DNA of 64,000 bases from Leisingera aquimarina DSM 24565 (GCF_000473165.1 NZ_KI421504.1:1625437-1689436), one strand, 5' to 3'. Positions 28,141 through 38,438 are shown, counted from the stretch's first letter. The notes: a model not told the origin generated them from the letters alone. A program made the numbers and translations.

Positions 28141-28193
28141 TGTGATCACACGCGCGGATCTGTCCGCTTGACCGCGGCTCAATTTGTGATCAC
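28141..28193 (+). promoter_or_regulatory. Twin GTGATCAC operator upstream of the GntR gene
   Basis: Perfect palindromes TGTGATCACA (28141-28150) and GTGATCAC (28186-28193, in TTGTGATCACTT) lie 44 bp apart centre to centre, just before the GntR start at 28202. FCD-type GntR regulators bind such sites, so autoregulation is likely. Confidence 0.65.
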
Positions 28194-28201
28194 TTGAGGG
28201 G

Positions 28202-28855
28202 ATGAACCTGACTGCCCGCTCTCCCCAGGACGCTGCCGCCCCGGCCCACGACCGCGTCTACCGCGCTTTGCGCACCCGTATCATGCATGGCGAAATCACT
28301 CCTGGCGCAGCGCTGACGCTGCGCGGCATCGGCCGCGAATTCGACGTCTCCATGACGCCTGCGCGCGAGGCTGTCCGGCGGCTCGCCGCCGAGGGCGCGC
28401 TGTTTCTGTCGTCGTCGGGGCGGGTGTCGACGCCGGAACTCACCAACGAACGGATCGAGGAGCTGGCCGCCCTGCGCGCGCTCCTGGAGGTGGAGCTGTC
28501 TAGCCGCGCCCTGCCGCGCGCGCATATGGCCCTGATCGACCGGCTGCAAATGATCAATGGAACGGTGGCCGAGATGGTCACCAAGCGCGACGCGGTCGGG
28601 TATATCCGCACCAATCTGGAGTTCCACCGCACCCTGTACCTGCGCGCCCAGGCGCCGGCCATGCTGGCAATGGCCGAGACCGTCTGGCTGCAGCTGGGCC
28701 CCACCATGCGGGCGCTTTACGGCCGGTTGCGCCGCACCGATCCGCCGCAAAACCACCGCCTGATCATCGCGGCGCTGAAAGCTGGGGATGAACCGGGCTT
28801 GCGTTTGGCAGTGCGCTCGGACGTGACCCAGGGTCTGCGGCTCCTGACCGGGTAG
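28202..28855 (+). CDS. GntR-family transcriptional regulator (FCD domain)
   Basis: 217 residues. The winged helix (RVYRALRTRIMHGEITPGAA, REFDVSMTPAREAVRRLAAE) is followed by an all-helical FCD ligand domain with the metal-site pattern (ALRALLEVELS, NLEFHRTLY, NHRLIIAALKAGD). Such regulators answer small organic acids. The target is not obvious: the convergent neighbour is a decayed alcohol dehydrogenase. The palindromes at 28141-28193 suggest self-control. Confidence 0.86.
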   Translation: MNLTARSPQDAAAPAHDRVYRALRTRIMHGEITPGAALTLRGIGREFDVSMTPAREAVRRLAAEGALFLSSSGRVSTPELTNERIEELAALRALLEVELSSRALPRAHMALIDRLQMINGTVAEMVTKRDAVGYIRTNLEFHRTLYLRAQAPAMLAMAETVWLQLGPTMRALYGRLRRTDPPQNHRLIIAALKAGDEPGLRLAVRSDVTQGLRLLTG

Positions 28856-28897
28856 GTCTGTGTCCCAATCATGCTGGCATGTACGAGGGCGGAAGCA

Positions 28898-29023
28898 CTC
28901 CCGCCTGTTCGGGGCAATTTGAAAACTGCCCTCACAGTTGGGCGTGGCCCGGCGCCGTGGCGCCGGGCCACGCCCAAGGCTGCCAGCGGCACTGGCAAAG
29001 CCGGTGCCGCGCGGGCGCGGGAG
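28898..29023. repeat. Composite intergenic palindrome, copy 1
   Basis: The outer inverted repeat CTCCCGC (28898-28904) and GCGGGAG (29017-29023) encloses a perfect 17-bp stem, GGGCGTGGCCCGGCGCC at 28940-28956 with its complement at 28959-28975 and a 2-nt loop, followed by AAGGCTGCCAGCGGC. It lies between convergent genes and would make a strong two-way terminator. Related sequences are at 30617-30725 and 43893-43966. Confidence 0.75.
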
Positions 29024-29099
29024 GGCCTGCATGAGCCGAAGTCGCCAAGTTCTAAAGGTCCGCTCTGCGTCGAGGCTGTGCAAGCCTTGGCCAGCCCGC

Positions 29100-30029
<930 letters not shown>

Positions 30030-30173
30030 CGCGTCAGGTTCCTTTGGCCTTTGCAGGAGACAAGGCTTTTTAGCAGGCGACTGCCGGGGGAGCCATTCTG
30101 CTGCCTCTACGATTCTGGAAAAATCCGGCGTAGTCTTTCCAGAAATGCCACTGTTTAGCAGGAGTCTTCCGCT

Positions 30174-30579
30174 GTGGAACAGATTGACAAGATAGATGCC
30201 CGTATCCTGGATTGCCTTCAGCGCGATGGCAGACTGTCCAATGCCAAGCTGGCGGAACGGCTGTTGCTCAGTGAACCGCCGCGCGCTGGGGTTCGGAGTG
30301 ATGGCCTTTGTTCAGCTCAGCTGCACTGAGCATGACGCGGCCGCGACAGCTAACTTCCAGCACGCCATCGAGGCCAGCCCGAATGTGCTGGCCTGCCACA
30401 ATACAACCGGGGATGCGGATTTTCTGCTGCTGGTGGTGGCGCGCGACCTGGATGAATACAGCCGTTTCGTTGAAACCGTGCTGCGTCGGTTGCCGGGGGT
30501 GTCGGGGATTAAGTCCAGCCTGTCCTTGAGGGAGCTGAAATCGTCCAGTCATTTGCTGGTAAGCGATCTGCGGACTTGA
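30174..30579 (+). pseudogene. Lrp/AsnC-family regulator with internal deletion
   Basis: GTG 30174 begins EQIDKIDARILDCLQRDGRL and SNAKLAERLLLSE, the Lrp helix-turn-helix. The recognition helix and linker expected next (SPSACLRRVQRLE-like) are missing, and the frame shifts. In the next frame the ligand domain continues RALGFGVMAFVQLSCTEHDA, ACHNTTGDADFLLLVVARDL to 30579. About 30 residues have gone. It is divergent from the decayed alcohol dehydrogenase, probably once its regulator. Confidence 0.83.
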
Positions 30580-30658
30580 ACAGCGCTGGCCTGCGCAGAT
30601 AGCTCCCGACAGGCGGCTCCCGCCTGCGCAGGCCTGCCTGACAGGCAGACCTTTGCAG

Positions 30659-30698
30659 TTGGGCCCGGCCCGGTGCCGGGGCGCCGGGCCGGGCCCAA
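30659..30698. repeat. Composite intergenic palindrome, copy 2 (core stem)
   Basis: A 17-bp stem, GGGCCCGGCCCGGTGCC at 30661-30677 pairing with 30680-30696 (one G-T), flanked by TT and AA and followed by GGCCGCCAGCGGC, as in copy 1. It sits between convergent pseudogenes. Confidence 0.7.
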
Positions 30699-30773
30699 GG
30701 CCGCCAGCGGCGGCGGCGGCCGGCGATGTCAGGGGGACCCGCTGCCTGTACCCTAATGGTTAGGCTCGCCTGA

Positions 30774-31494
30774 TCACGCGCCGCTGCCGGTGTAATAGGG
30801 TGAGTTCATTGCCTGGCTCGCCGCCTTGGTGACCGAGGCATCAAAGACCCTTGTGTAAAAGGCGCAGCCCAGTTCCGCCGCAGTTTCCGGGAACAGGTTC
30901 AGCGCAAAATCCAGTGCAGTGTCCAGCGTGTCAAAGGCGTCGAACCCGCCCAGAGTCCGGGTCTGCAGCCCGCTCAGCCAAACCTTGTTCTGTAGACCCG
31001 GCAGCATTTTCAGCGCCGCGTTGCGCGCTTTCCAGGGGGCTTCCTCAAACGGCACGGACAGTTGCAGTTCGGTGTACACAAACGCCCCTGGTGCCGCAGC
31101 CCCGCTGTTGTAATGCGCCGCACCCATATCGCGGCTGGCCGCGGCGGTGGCCTCGGCGTCAAACACCCGCGTGTTGTGCGCCACGCCAAAGCTGCGCGGC
31201 TCGTCTGGGAAATAGCCAGTCACGAATTTGCGGGCGTTTTCAATGTTGTCAAAGGCGTAAAAGCCGCCAATGGAGTTGTTGCCGGATCGCGGCGTTGATT
31301 TCCTGCAGCGGCACCTGGTCGAACGGCACCGAGATGGCAACTTCGGTATAGACAAAGGCTTTTGGGGTCATGGCAATTTCCTGTGTTTTGGCAAGTGAAG
31401 GCAGCAGCATCGCCCCGGCTGAGGCCGCAAGCAGCTGGCGGCGGGACATCCGGGATCGGTCGCGGAAGGCCGCGTTGTTTTGGTCGTGGGACAT
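30774..31494 (-). pseudogene. Secreted two-domain YdhR-like protein, frameshifted with internal deletion
   Basis: From ATG 31494 a twin-arginine-like signal (SRRQLLAASAGAMLLPSLA) leads to the first domain (AFVYTEVAISVPFDQVPLQE, INAAIRQQ). A short piece is missing, the frame shifts, and it continues NSIGGFYAFDNIENARKFVT and a second domain copy (AFVYTELQLSVPFEEAPWKA, LQNKVWLSGLQTRTLGGFDA) to 30774. The two domains have the ferredoxin-like pattern of YdhR-type monooxygenase relatives. It is divergent from the HxlR gene and shares its twin operators. Confidence 0.78.
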
Positions 31495-31511
31495 GTTGGC
31501 TCCGGTTTGAT

Positions 31512-31566
31512 AACTTGCATTTTGCAAGTTGATAGGGGTTTGCATGATGACTTGCATATTGCAAGT
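31512..31566. promoter_or_regulatory. Twin palindromic operators for the HxlR regulator
   Basis: AACTTGCATTTTGCAAGTT (31512-31530) and ACTTGCATATTGCAAGT (31550-31566) are near-identical palindromes 37 bp apart in the divergent promoter region between the HxlR gene and the YdhR-like gene. HxlR proteins bind paired palindromes of this type. Confidence 0.78.
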
Positions 31567-31586
31567 ATAAAAACTACCAAGAGTTC

Positions 31587-32000
31587 ATGACACGCAAACA
31601 CAGCAAATATGAATCCGGCTGCCCGGTGGCCTATGCCCTTGATATCTTCGGCGACCGCTGGGGCCTTCTGGTGATCCGCGACATGGCGGTCAAAGGTGCG
31701 CGCACCTACGGCGAGCTTCAAAACGGATGGGAAGGGATATCGACCAACATCCTGGCGCAGCGGCTGAAGCAGCTGGAGGAAGCCGGCATCCTGAGCAAAA
31801 GCAAGGATCCGGAAAACGGCCGCAGCTATATCTACGCGCTCACGCAAAAAGGCCGGGATCTGGCGCCAGTACTGGCAGATATCGCCCTGTGGAGCGCCAA
31901 ATACAACAAAGCCGGCCATGCAATGACCGGCTTCAGTGACAAAGTGCGGGCGGACCGGGACGGCGTTATCACCCGGATCCGCGCAGGTAAGCTGCCTTAG
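31587..32000 (+). CDS. HxlR-family transcriptional regulator
   Basis: 137 residues. The HxlR winged helix is complete: [20 protein letters not shown] near residue 13 with the redox-suited Cys, [20 protein letters not shown] and [20 protein letters not shown]. It is divergent from the decayed YdhR-like gene and preceded by two matching palindromes, so it likely controls both. Its 3' end overlaps the accA stop by 4 nt (convergent). Confidence 0.88.
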   Translation: MTRKHSKYESGCPVAYALDIFGDRWGLLVIRDMAVKGARTYGELQNGWEGISTNILAQRLKQLEEAGILSKSKDPENGRSYIYALTQKGRDLAPVLADIALWSAKYNKAGHAMTGFSDKVRADRDGVITRIRAGKLP

Positions 32001-32959
32001 GCCGCCAGACCCTTGGAGCCGATGTCCAGGAACTTCTGGCGCCGGTCCTTGATCAGCTCGTCTGCGGTCTTGCCCTTCAGCTCGTCCAGCATATCCTGGA
32101 TCGCGCCGCTGACCGACGCCATCGCCGCTTTGGCATCGCGGTGCGCGCCGCCCAGCGGTTCCGGGATGACCCGGTCGTTGACACCCAGTTTTTGCAGGTC
32201 CTGCGCAGTCAAACGCAGCGCTTCCGCCGCTTCCCGCATCTTCTCGGCATCCTTCCACAAGATCGACGCGCAGCCTTCGGGGCTGATCACCGAATAGACC
32301 GAATGCTCCAGCATCGCCACCCGGTTGGCCGAGGCAAAGGCCACCGCACCGCCCGAGCCGCCCTCGCCGATAATCACCGAGATCAGCGGCACGCCGATCT
32401 TCAGGCACATCTCGGTTGAGCGCGCTATCGCCTCAGACTGGCCGCGCTCCTCGGCACCTTTGCCGGGGTAGGCGCCGGCGGTGTCCACCAGGGTGATCAC
32501 CGGCAGCTTGAAGCGGCTGGCCATTTCCATCAGCCGGATTGCCTTGCGGTAACCCTCAGGCCGGGCCATGCCGAAATTGCGCTCGATCCGCGACTTGGTG
32601 TCGGAGCCTTTTTCATGGCCGATCACCACAATCGGCTGGTCGTTGAAGCGCGCCAGGCCGCCCATCACCGCCAAGTCGTCGGCAAAGTTCCTATCGCCGG
32701 CCAGTGGCGTGTATTCGGTGAACAGCGCGTCGATATAGTCCTGGCAATGAGGGCGCTCGGGATGGCGCGCCACCTGGCATTTGCGCCAGGGGGTCAGATC
32801 CTTGTAGAGATCCTGCAGCAGCTGCGCCGCCTTGGCGTCCAGCGCCGCGGCCTCATCCGCCACATCCATTTCCTCATTCGCGCGCGCCAGCGCCCGCAGC
32901 TCCTCCGCCTTGCCTTCGATTTCGGCCAGCGGTTTTTCGAATTCCAGATACTGGGTCAT
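31997..32959 (-). CDS. accA: Acetyl-CoA carboxylase carboxyltransferase subunit alpha
   Basis: 320 residues, the usual length. It transfers the carboxyl group from biotin to acetyl-CoA to make malonyl-CoA, with AccD. Landmarks: [35 protein letters not shown]-type block (here [20 protein letters not shown]), [20 protein letters not shown] and [20 protein letters not shown]. It is an essential housekeeping gene of fatty acid synthesis and is intact. Confidence 0.96.
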   Translation of the reverse strand: MTQYLEFEKPLAEIEGKAEELRALARANEEMDVADEAAALDAKAAQLLQDLYKDLTPWRKCQVARHPERPHCQDYIDALFTEYTPLAGDRNFADDLAVMGGLARFNDQPIVVIGHEKGSDTKSRIERNFGMARPEGYRKAIRLMEMASRFKLPVITLVDTAGAYPGKGAEERGQSEAIARSTEMCLKIGVPLISVIIGEGGSGGAVAFASANRVAMLEHSVYSVISPEGCASILWKDAEKMREAAEALRLTAQDLQKLGVNDRVIPEPLGGAHRDAKAAMASVSGAIQDMLDELKGKTADELIKDRRQKFLDIGSKGLAA

Positions 32960-33084
32960 ATCGCCTCTGCTCAGCGGGTTTGCCGTTATATGGCCTTAGC
33001 AGCGCCAAGATGCAACTCAGCAAGATTTGTGATCTGCTGCCATGGCAAGAGGGAAGAGCAGAGAGCGCAGGGGAGGCACCGCTA

Positions 33085-33918
33085 ATGGCCGCCAGTTAGG
33101 AAGACCGGATCCTGCGGGTTCTGGCCTATATCCACGGCAACACCGACGGCGATCTGTCGCTGGACCGGCTCGCGGATGTGGCGGCGATGTCGCGGTTTCA
33201 CTGGCACCGGGTGTTCCGCGCCCTGACCGGCGAGACCTGCGCCCAGGCCGTGCTCCGCATCCGGCTGCACCGTGCCGCTGGCTGGCTGGTGCAAGGGGAC
33301 ATGCCCATCGCACAGGCTGCGGCCCGTGCAGGCTATCCCAACCTGAACAGATTCTCCCGTGCGTTCTCTAATGCTTACGGCAGCAGCCCGGCGGCCTTCC
33401 GGCGGCAGGGGCAGATCCGGCTGCCGAACCCAACCCTCAGAACAGGAAGCTACCCGATGCATGACGTGATCATCCGAACAGACCCCGCCCGCCGCCTGGC
33501 CGGCCTGCCGCACAAGGGCGCCTAAATGGAAATCGGCAAAAGCTTTGAAGCCTTTGGCGCGATCTGTGAAAGCCGCGGGCTCTGGCCGCAGGTGGGCGCG
33601 GTGCTGGGGGTCTATTTCGACAGCCCGGAAGAGGTGGCAGAGGCGGACCTGCTCAGTTTTGCGGGCGCTGAGTTTGCCGGTGATGCGATTCCCGAAGGTA
33701 TGGAGGAAGTCACCCTGCCGGGCGGCAAGGCTGCGGTGCTCACCTGCAAGGGGCCGTATTCCGGCATCCAAACCGCTTATCACAGCCTGTTCGGCAATTG
33801 GCTGCCGCAGTCAGGCGAGGAACCCGCGGATCAGCCCTGTTACGAGATCCACCTCAACAACCCGCGCGGCACCGCGCCCGAGGAGCTGCTGACCGAAATC
33901 TGCCTGCCGCTTAAGTGA
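33085..33918 (+). pseudogene. AraC-family regulator with GyrI-like domain, two nonsense codons
   Basis: ATG 33085 begins MAAS, then TAG at 33097-33099, then EDRILRVLAYIHGNTDGDLS and the AraC double helix-turn-helix (AAMSRFHWHRVFRALTGETC, ARAGYPNLNRFSRAFSNAYG). A second stop, TAA at 33523-33525, falls where GAYMEIGKSFE is expected, and the same frame continues as a GyrI-like ligand domain (MEIGKSFEAFGAICESRGLW, YEIHLNNPRGTAPEELLTEI) to 33918. Both stops are single-base changes from Tyr-type codons; the rest of the frame is intact. A shorter AraC domain could still be made from ATG 33178. Confidence 0.83.
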
Positions 33919-33921
33919 CCG

Positions 33922-34524
33922 CTACTGCTGCAGCAGGATTGCCGCCAGCGAGGCCAGCAGCACCGCGGCCATGGTCCAATTGAACGCCCGCAGCTGTGCG
34001 GGCCGGGTCAGCAGCCGCCGCAGCTGCTGGCCCAGCATGGTCCAGGTCGAGGCAGAAAAACAGCCGATCAGCAAATAGGTGCCGGAGACCCACAGAATGG
34101 CGCTCAGGTCGCGGCTGGCCGCATACAGCGTGATTGCCCCCAGCGCCATCGCCCAGGCTTTGGGATTGACCCATTGAAAGGCGCAGGCCTGCACAAAGCT
34201 CAGGGGCCTACCTTCGGCCCCGCCCTCCCGGGGCGGCGCGGCATTGGCGATCTTCCAGGCCAGCCACAGCATATAGGCTACCGACAGCACTGTCATCACC
34301 GGGGTCAGCACCGGGAAAGCGTCAAACAGATGCATCACCCCCAGCCCGACTGGAAGGATCATCAGCGGAAAGCCGAACGCTACACCCAGCAAGTGCGGAA
34401 TTGTCTTGTGAAAGCCGAAATTGGCCCCCGATGCCATCAGCATCAGGTTGTTGGGGCCGGGCGTGAAGACCGTGCCAAAGACAAAACCGGCCAGCGCAAG
34501 AAGGAGTTCGTAGGTCATTTGCAA
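33922..34524 (-). CDS. LysE/RhtB-family amino-acid exporter
   Basis: 200 residues with six predicted membrane segments. The family signature PGPNNLMLMASGANFGFHKT lies near residue 22, and VNPKAWAMALGAITLYAASR near 117. It exports an amino acid or derivative. It is divergent from an Lrp-type gene across a 66-bp gap, the usual pairing of exporter and regulator. Confidence 0.87.
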   Translation of the reverse strand: MQMTYELLLALAGFVFGTVFTPGPNNLMLMASGANFGFHKTIPHLLGVAFGFPLMILPVGLGVMHLFDAFPVLTPVMTVLSVAYMLWLAWKIANAAPPREGGAEGRPLSFVQACAFQWVNPKAWAMALGAITLYAASRDLSAILWVSGTYLLIGCFSASTWTMLGQQLRRLLTRPAQLRAFNWTMAAVLLASLAAILLQQ

Positions 34525-34590
34525 AGGATTACGCCAAAAGCACCAAATGAAATTGCGTTTTGCAGCGCCTCTCGTCTAATTTCGCAATCA

Positions 34591-35043
34591 ATGGCGAAGA
34601 ATGATAAGATAAACCAGCAAATATTGCAGGAACTCACCGGCGATGGAAGGATCAGCAATCTGGACCTGGCGGAGCGTGTGGGTCTTTCGCCCTCCGCCTG
34701 CCTGCGCCGGGTGCAGGAACTGGAGCGTGCCGGCGTCATCACCGGTTACCGCGCGGTCTTGGATCGGCAGAAGCTGGGTGTGGGCTTTGCTACCTATATC
34801 GGCGTGGGTCTGGGAGAGCACACCAAAGAGGCGCAGGAGGCTTTCGAGCGCGCCATGCAGGCCGCACCGGAGGTGGTTGAGTGCCACAATATCACCGGTA
34901 CCATCGAATACCTGCTGCGCGTGGAATGCGCCGACCTTCCCAGCTACAAGAAATTCCATACTGATATCCTGGGTACGTCTCCTTATGTCACGGCGATTAC
35001 CACCTATGTGGTGATGGGCTCGCCCAAAGACTTGCGGGCGTGA
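34591..35043 (+). CDS. Lrp/AsnC-family regulator
   Basis: 150 residues from ATG 34591 (the open frame runs far upstream but overlaps the LysE gene). The helix-turn-helix (NQQILQELTGDGRISNLDLA, VGLSPSACLRRVQELERAGV) and RAM ligand domain (ATYIGVGLGEHTKEAQEAFE, ECHNITGTIEYLLRVECADL) are intact. It probably activates the divergent LysE-type exporter when its amino acid is in excess. Confidence 0.88.
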   Translation: MAKNDKINQQILQELTGDGRISNLDLAERVGLSPSACLRRVQELERAGVITGYRAVLDRQKLGVGFATYIGVGLGEHTKEAQEAFERAMQAAPEVVECHNITGTIEYLLRVECADLPSYKKFHTDILGTSPYVTAITTYVVMGSPKDLRA

Positions 35044-35065
35044 TCCCTGGCTGGCTTTGGATTTT

Positions 35066-35120
35066 GAGTATTTGTAAAAAGGTGAAGCAAGTGGTCTCTT
35101 CATCTTTTTCTTAAATACTC
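35066..35120. terminator. Inverted GAGTATTT-type terminator
   Basis: GAGTATTTGTAAAAAGGTGA and its imperfect complement ending in TAAATACTC face each other round a 10-nt loop. A half-copy (GAGTATTTTTGAAAAGATGA) is at 39602. This is a recurring intergenic motif in roseobacters. It lies downstream of the Lrp gene. Confidence 0.6.
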
Positions 35121-35314
35121 ACTGCACAGCGCTGCCGCGAAGACAGCGGCCCAAGGCGTTGCGTAACCTGCGCACGCGCCATTTACGCGGTTTGGGCGTT
35201 TCATGGCAGTCTTGCCGTTGATCGCGATCACGTGCCGGGGCTTGGCTTCCCGGCAGGCTTGGAACCGGCAGGGCAAGCGCCTTGGCTGGTAAAACACCAT
35301 GGCTTGCCAGCGCT

Positions 35315-35917
35315 CTATCGCGGCTCCAGCAAAGCCCGCAACGCCATCTCCGGCGAGGCCAGCACTGGCACCTGTGTCTGCGCCCGCAGCAGAGCTGCCG
35401 CCCCGGCCATCGAGGCTTGCGCCAGCACAACGCAGCCAAACGTGCCATTCTTCAGCGCCAGTGCGATGCTTTCTGCTATGGCCGCAGAAAAATCCGTGTC
35501 GGCGCCCGTTTCAAACAGCGGCCAGTGCTGTCCTAGAAACAACGGGGCCAGTTGCGGATCACGCCTGCCAAAGGCGCGCCGCAGCAATGCCTCCGAGGGT
35601 TCTGCCGTGCTGTCCAGGCAATAGGTCAACAGAACCGGCCCGCCGATCCGCGCCGCCTCCTGCATCATCGGCCAGTCGATGCGGATGGCGCCTGCTTCCT
35701 CTGCCACCGGACCAAGGGTGGTACAGGTGCACAGCACCGGGCCGTAAGCCTCGGTGACGGCCGCAGCAATCTCTGCCCTCAGGTCCGCGCCAATGCCATC
35801 CCGCGCCCGTGCCAGCCAATCACTGCGCACTTGCTGGTTAAGATCCGCTTCGGGTGCCAGGGCCCGGAAGGTCCTCGCGTGCACTTCTGCCGTATGCAGC
35901 AAAGTCAAATCTGTCAT
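35315..35917 (-). CDS. Asp/Glu racemase-like protein
   Basis: 200 residues from ATG 35917 with GGAGGG upstream; a longer start at 35947 lacks one. The fold pattern has two Cys-bearing loops typical of the Asp/Glu racemase superfamily: VLCTCTTLGPVAEEAG and GCVVLAQASMAGAA. The second loop has Ala where the catalytic Cys/Thr pair is usually seen, so true racemase action is doubtful. It may act on an organic acid. It is upstream of the mcl1 gene on the same strand. Confidence 0.65.
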   Translation of the reverse strand: MTDLTLLHTAEVHARTFRALAPEADLNQQVRSDWLARARDGIGADLRAEIAAAVTEAYGPVLCTCTTLGPVAEEAGAIRIDWPMMQEAARIGGPVLLTYCLDSTAEPSEALLRRAFGRRDPQLAPLFLGQHWPLFETGADTDFSAAIAESIALALKNGTFGCVVLAQASMAGAAALLRAQTQVPVLASPEMALRALLEPR

Positions 35918-35983
35918 CAAACCCTCCAAACGAGAAAGGCGCCCCATCGGGACGCCTTTGCAATCTGTCTATGCGAACTGGCG

Positions 35984-36943
35984 TCAGCTGCCCGCAATCA
36001 GTTCGGCCTGCGCCACAATCACCTCAGCCTGTTTGATCGAGGCGATATCGACAAGACGGCCCTTGTAGACGGTCGCGCCGGCACCCGACGCCTTGGCCTC
36101 TTCCATCGCCGCCAGGATCTCGCGGGCTTCCGACACAGCCTCATCCGAGGGGGTGAAGACCTGATTGGCCAGCGCGATCTGGCTTGGGTGAATCGCCCAT
36201 TTGCCGACCATGCCCAAAGTCGCGGACCGTTTCGCCTGCGCGACATAGCCGTCTTCATCCGAGAAATCGCCGAATGGCCCGTCCACCGGCAGGATGCCAT
36301 GGGTGCGGCAGGCGGCGACAATAGCGGCTTGCGCCCAATGCCAGGGATCGGACCAATGCTTCTGGCCCTCGCGGATCATGTAGTAATTCTCCTGCGTCCC
36401 GCCGATGCCGGTGGTCTGCATCCCCATCGAGGCGGCGAAATCCGCAGCGCCCAGCGACATCGCCTGCAGCCGGGGGGAGGATTTGGCGATGTCCTCGGCA
36501 TGGGCAATGCCTGCTGCCGACTCGATGATCACCTCGAAAGAAATCGGCTTGGTCCGGTCTTTGGCACGCTCAATCGCGGTGACCAGGGCGTCGACAGCAT
36601 AGACGTCCTCGGCGCAGCCCACCTTGGGGATCATGATCTGGTCGAGCCGGTCGCCCGCCTGTTCCAGAATGTCCACCACGTCGCGGTACCAGTAGGGGGT
36701 GTCGAGCCCGTTGATCCGCACCGACAGATACTTGCTGCCCCAGTCGACGCCGTTGATCGCCTCGATCACATTGGCGCGGGCCTGTTCCTTGTCAGAGGGC
36801 GCCACCGAATCCTCAAGATCCAGGTTGATCACGTCAGCCGCCGAAGCCGCCATCTTCTCGAACAGTTTGACTTTGGAGCCGGGGCCGAACAGCTGGCAGC
36901 GGTTGGGGCGCGCCGGAGCGGCGGGCTGGATGCGGAAGGACAT
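35984..36943 (-). CDS. mcl1: L-malyl-CoA / beta-methylmalyl-CoA lyase
   Basis: 319 residues. It cleaves malyl-CoA to glyoxylate and acetyl-CoA, or methylmalyl-CoA to glyoxylate and propionyl-CoA (ethylmalonyl-CoA pathway). The sequence matches Mcl1 of Rhodobacter as I recall it: ARPNRCQLFGPGS, DVINLDLEDSVAPSDKEQAR with the metal ligands, FEVIIESAAGIAHAEDIA, and MVGKWAIHPSQIALANQVF. I chose ATG 36943, preceded by AGGAGG, over the long upstream frame. Confidence 0.92.
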   Translation of the reverse strand: MSFRIQPAAPARPNRCQLFGPGSKVKLFEKMAASAADVINLDLEDSVAPSDKEQARANVIEAINGVDWGSKYLSVRINGLDTPYWYRDVVDILEQAGDRLDQIMIPKVGCAEDVYAVDALVTAIERAKDRTKPISFEVIIESAAGIAHAEDIAKSSPRLQAMSLGAADFAASMGMQTTGIGGTQENYYMIREGQKHWSDPWHWAQAAIVAACRTHGILPVDGPFGDFSDEDGYVAQAKRSATLGMVGKWAIHPSQIALANQVFTPSDEAVSEAREILAAMEEAKASGAGATVYKGRLVDIASIKQAEVIVAQAELIAGS

Positions 36944-37062
36944 GCGGAAACCTCCTGGGTAAGGAAATTGCAGAATTTTCGCCCTTCGGGTTATTAAATT
37001 GCGCGCTTGCTTGCAAGTGGATTTTGCACTTGCGGCACGAAACGCCGCGTTGCGGCAATCCC

Positions 37063-37086
37063 GTTTGCGCCTTTTCCGTCGCAAAC
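37063..37086. promoter_or_regulatory. Inverted GTTTGCG repeat in the mcl1/MFS divergent region
   Basis: GTTTGCG (37063-37069) and CGCAAAC (37080-37086) with a 10-bp spacer, between two divergent genes. Further TTGC-type repeats lie at about 37001-37035. They are a candidate operator for one or both genes; the regulator is unknown. Confidence 0.45.
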
Positions 37087-37163
37087 CCGCGCGAAACAAC
37101 CGTCGGCATGCTGCATTGCGCAAGAAAAGACACGGGCGCAGATCCGTGCGGAAAAGGAGTTTC

Positions 37164-38438
37164 ATGAAACGCGCTTTGATCGACAATTGGGCTCTGTTTC
37201 TAGGCATGCTGCTGCTGATGGTCGGCAACGGGCTGCTGGTCACGCTGCTGACGATCCGCGGCTCAACACTGGGGTTCACGGATCTCGAAATTTCCGTCAT
37301 GCAGGCCTGCTATCCGCTGGGGGCGCTGGCCGGAACCATGCTGACCCCGGGGCTGATCGAGAAGGTCGGCCATATCCGGGTGTTTTCGGCGCTGGCGTCG
37401 ATGGTCTCGGTGGCGGCGATTGCCCATCTGCTGACCTCAGACCCGGTCAGCTGGGCAGCGATGCGCCTGCTGGCGGGCTTTTGTTTTCCGGGCCTCTACG
37501 TGATCACCGAAAGCTGGCTCAATGCCAAGTCGGAAAACCGGATCCGGGCGCAGGTGCTGTCGGTCTATTTCATCATCCAGACGGCGGGGCCGGCGCTGGG
37601 CACCGCGATGGTCGGCCTGCCGGATCCCAGCGGCAACCTGCTGTTCGGTGTCACCTCGATCCTGTTGTCGGTGGCCATTGTGCCGCTTTTGCTGTCCAAC
37701 ATCCGGGCACCGGACTACTCGGCGCCGGACCGGATGCCGGTGACGCGGCTGTACAAAGTGTCGCCGATGACGGTCCTGGGCATCGTTATCATGGGGGCGG
37801 GGGTGGTGGCCTGGTACATCAGCCTGCCGCTCTATGCGCTGCAGAACGGGTTCAGCGAGGCACAGGCCTCGGGCGCGCTGGTGATTGCGCTTGTCGCCTC
37901 GGCGCTGGTGCAATACCCGGTCGGCTGGCTGTCGGACCGCACTGACCGGCGTTATGTGGTGATCGCGCTGTCGGGGATCTCGGCGGTGGTTGCGCTGTGG
38001 ATGGCGGTGGACACGGCGCCGTCGCGCATTGTGGTCGGTTTTTCGGTTATCGCTGCAACCACGCTGCCGATCTATTCGATCCTGGCGGCCCACGCCAACG
38101 ACCAGCTGCAGCCGGGGCAGGTGGTGCCGGCCAGCGGCACCATGGCGTTCCTGCTGCAGCTGGGGCAGTTTTTCGGCATCCTGATCGGGCCAAACATGAT
38201 CAGCGTCGCAGACGGGCGGGGGCTGCAATACCTGTTGATCGGGGTCGGTGTGACCGTGGCGCTGATCGCCATTGCGCGGCGCGCGACCTCAGAGGCGCCC
38301 GAGGACACCGGCGAATTCCAGGCCATGGGTGTGATCGGCGTGGCGCAGCCGGGTGTGCTTCAGGCGGAATCATGGGCGGAAGAGGAGGAAACGTCTGTAA
38401 GTAGTGGCGGTCACGAAGAATCTTCGGAAATTCGGTAA
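37164..38438 (+). CDS. MFS transporter (YfkF/PucC-type small carrier)
   Basis: 424 residues with 12 predicted membrane segments. The start ATG 37164 has AGGAG 6 nt upstream; the frame extends upstream without one. Motifs include GWLSDRTDRRYVVI (MFS loop) and an acidic C-terminal tail (WAEEEETSVSSGG). Its closest pattern is the group annotated as putative MFS proteins near amino-acid catabolic genes. It lies just upstream of dgcN and is probably a carrier for the same pathway. Confidence 0.78.
   Translation: MKRALIDNWALFLGMLLLMVGNGLLVTLLTIRGSTLGFTDLEISVMQACYPLGALAGTMLTPGLIEKVGHIRVFSALASMVSVAAIAHLLTSDPVSWAAMRLLAGFCFPGLYVITESWLNAKSENRIRAQVLSVYFIIQTAGPALGTAMVGLPDPSGNLLFGVTSILLSVAIVPLLLSNIRAPDYSAPDRMPVTRLYKVSPMTVLGIVIMGAGVVAWYISLPLYALQNGFSEAQASGALVIALVASALVQYPVGWLSDRTDRRYVVIALSGISAVVALWMAVDTAPSRIVVGFSVIAATTLPIYSILAAHANDQLQPGQVVPASGTMAFLLQLGQFFGILIGPNMISVADGRGLQYLLIGVGVTVALIAIARRATSEAPEDTGEFQAMGVIGVAQPGVLQAESWAEEEETSVSSGGHEESSEIR

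Noticed and set aside
34174-34590. N-terminal extension of the Lrp regulator
   Set aside because: It overlaps the LysE-type gene on the other strand, and the Lrp fold starts at 34591.
35100-35300. Short minus-strand frame (HVIAINGKTAMK) as an ISAs1-type transposase remnant
   Set aside because: Only a few residues resemble IAIDGKT; too little to support.
35315-35917. True aspartate or glutamate racemase
   Set aside because: The second catalytic Cys region is not conserved, so only a racemase-like fold is claimed.
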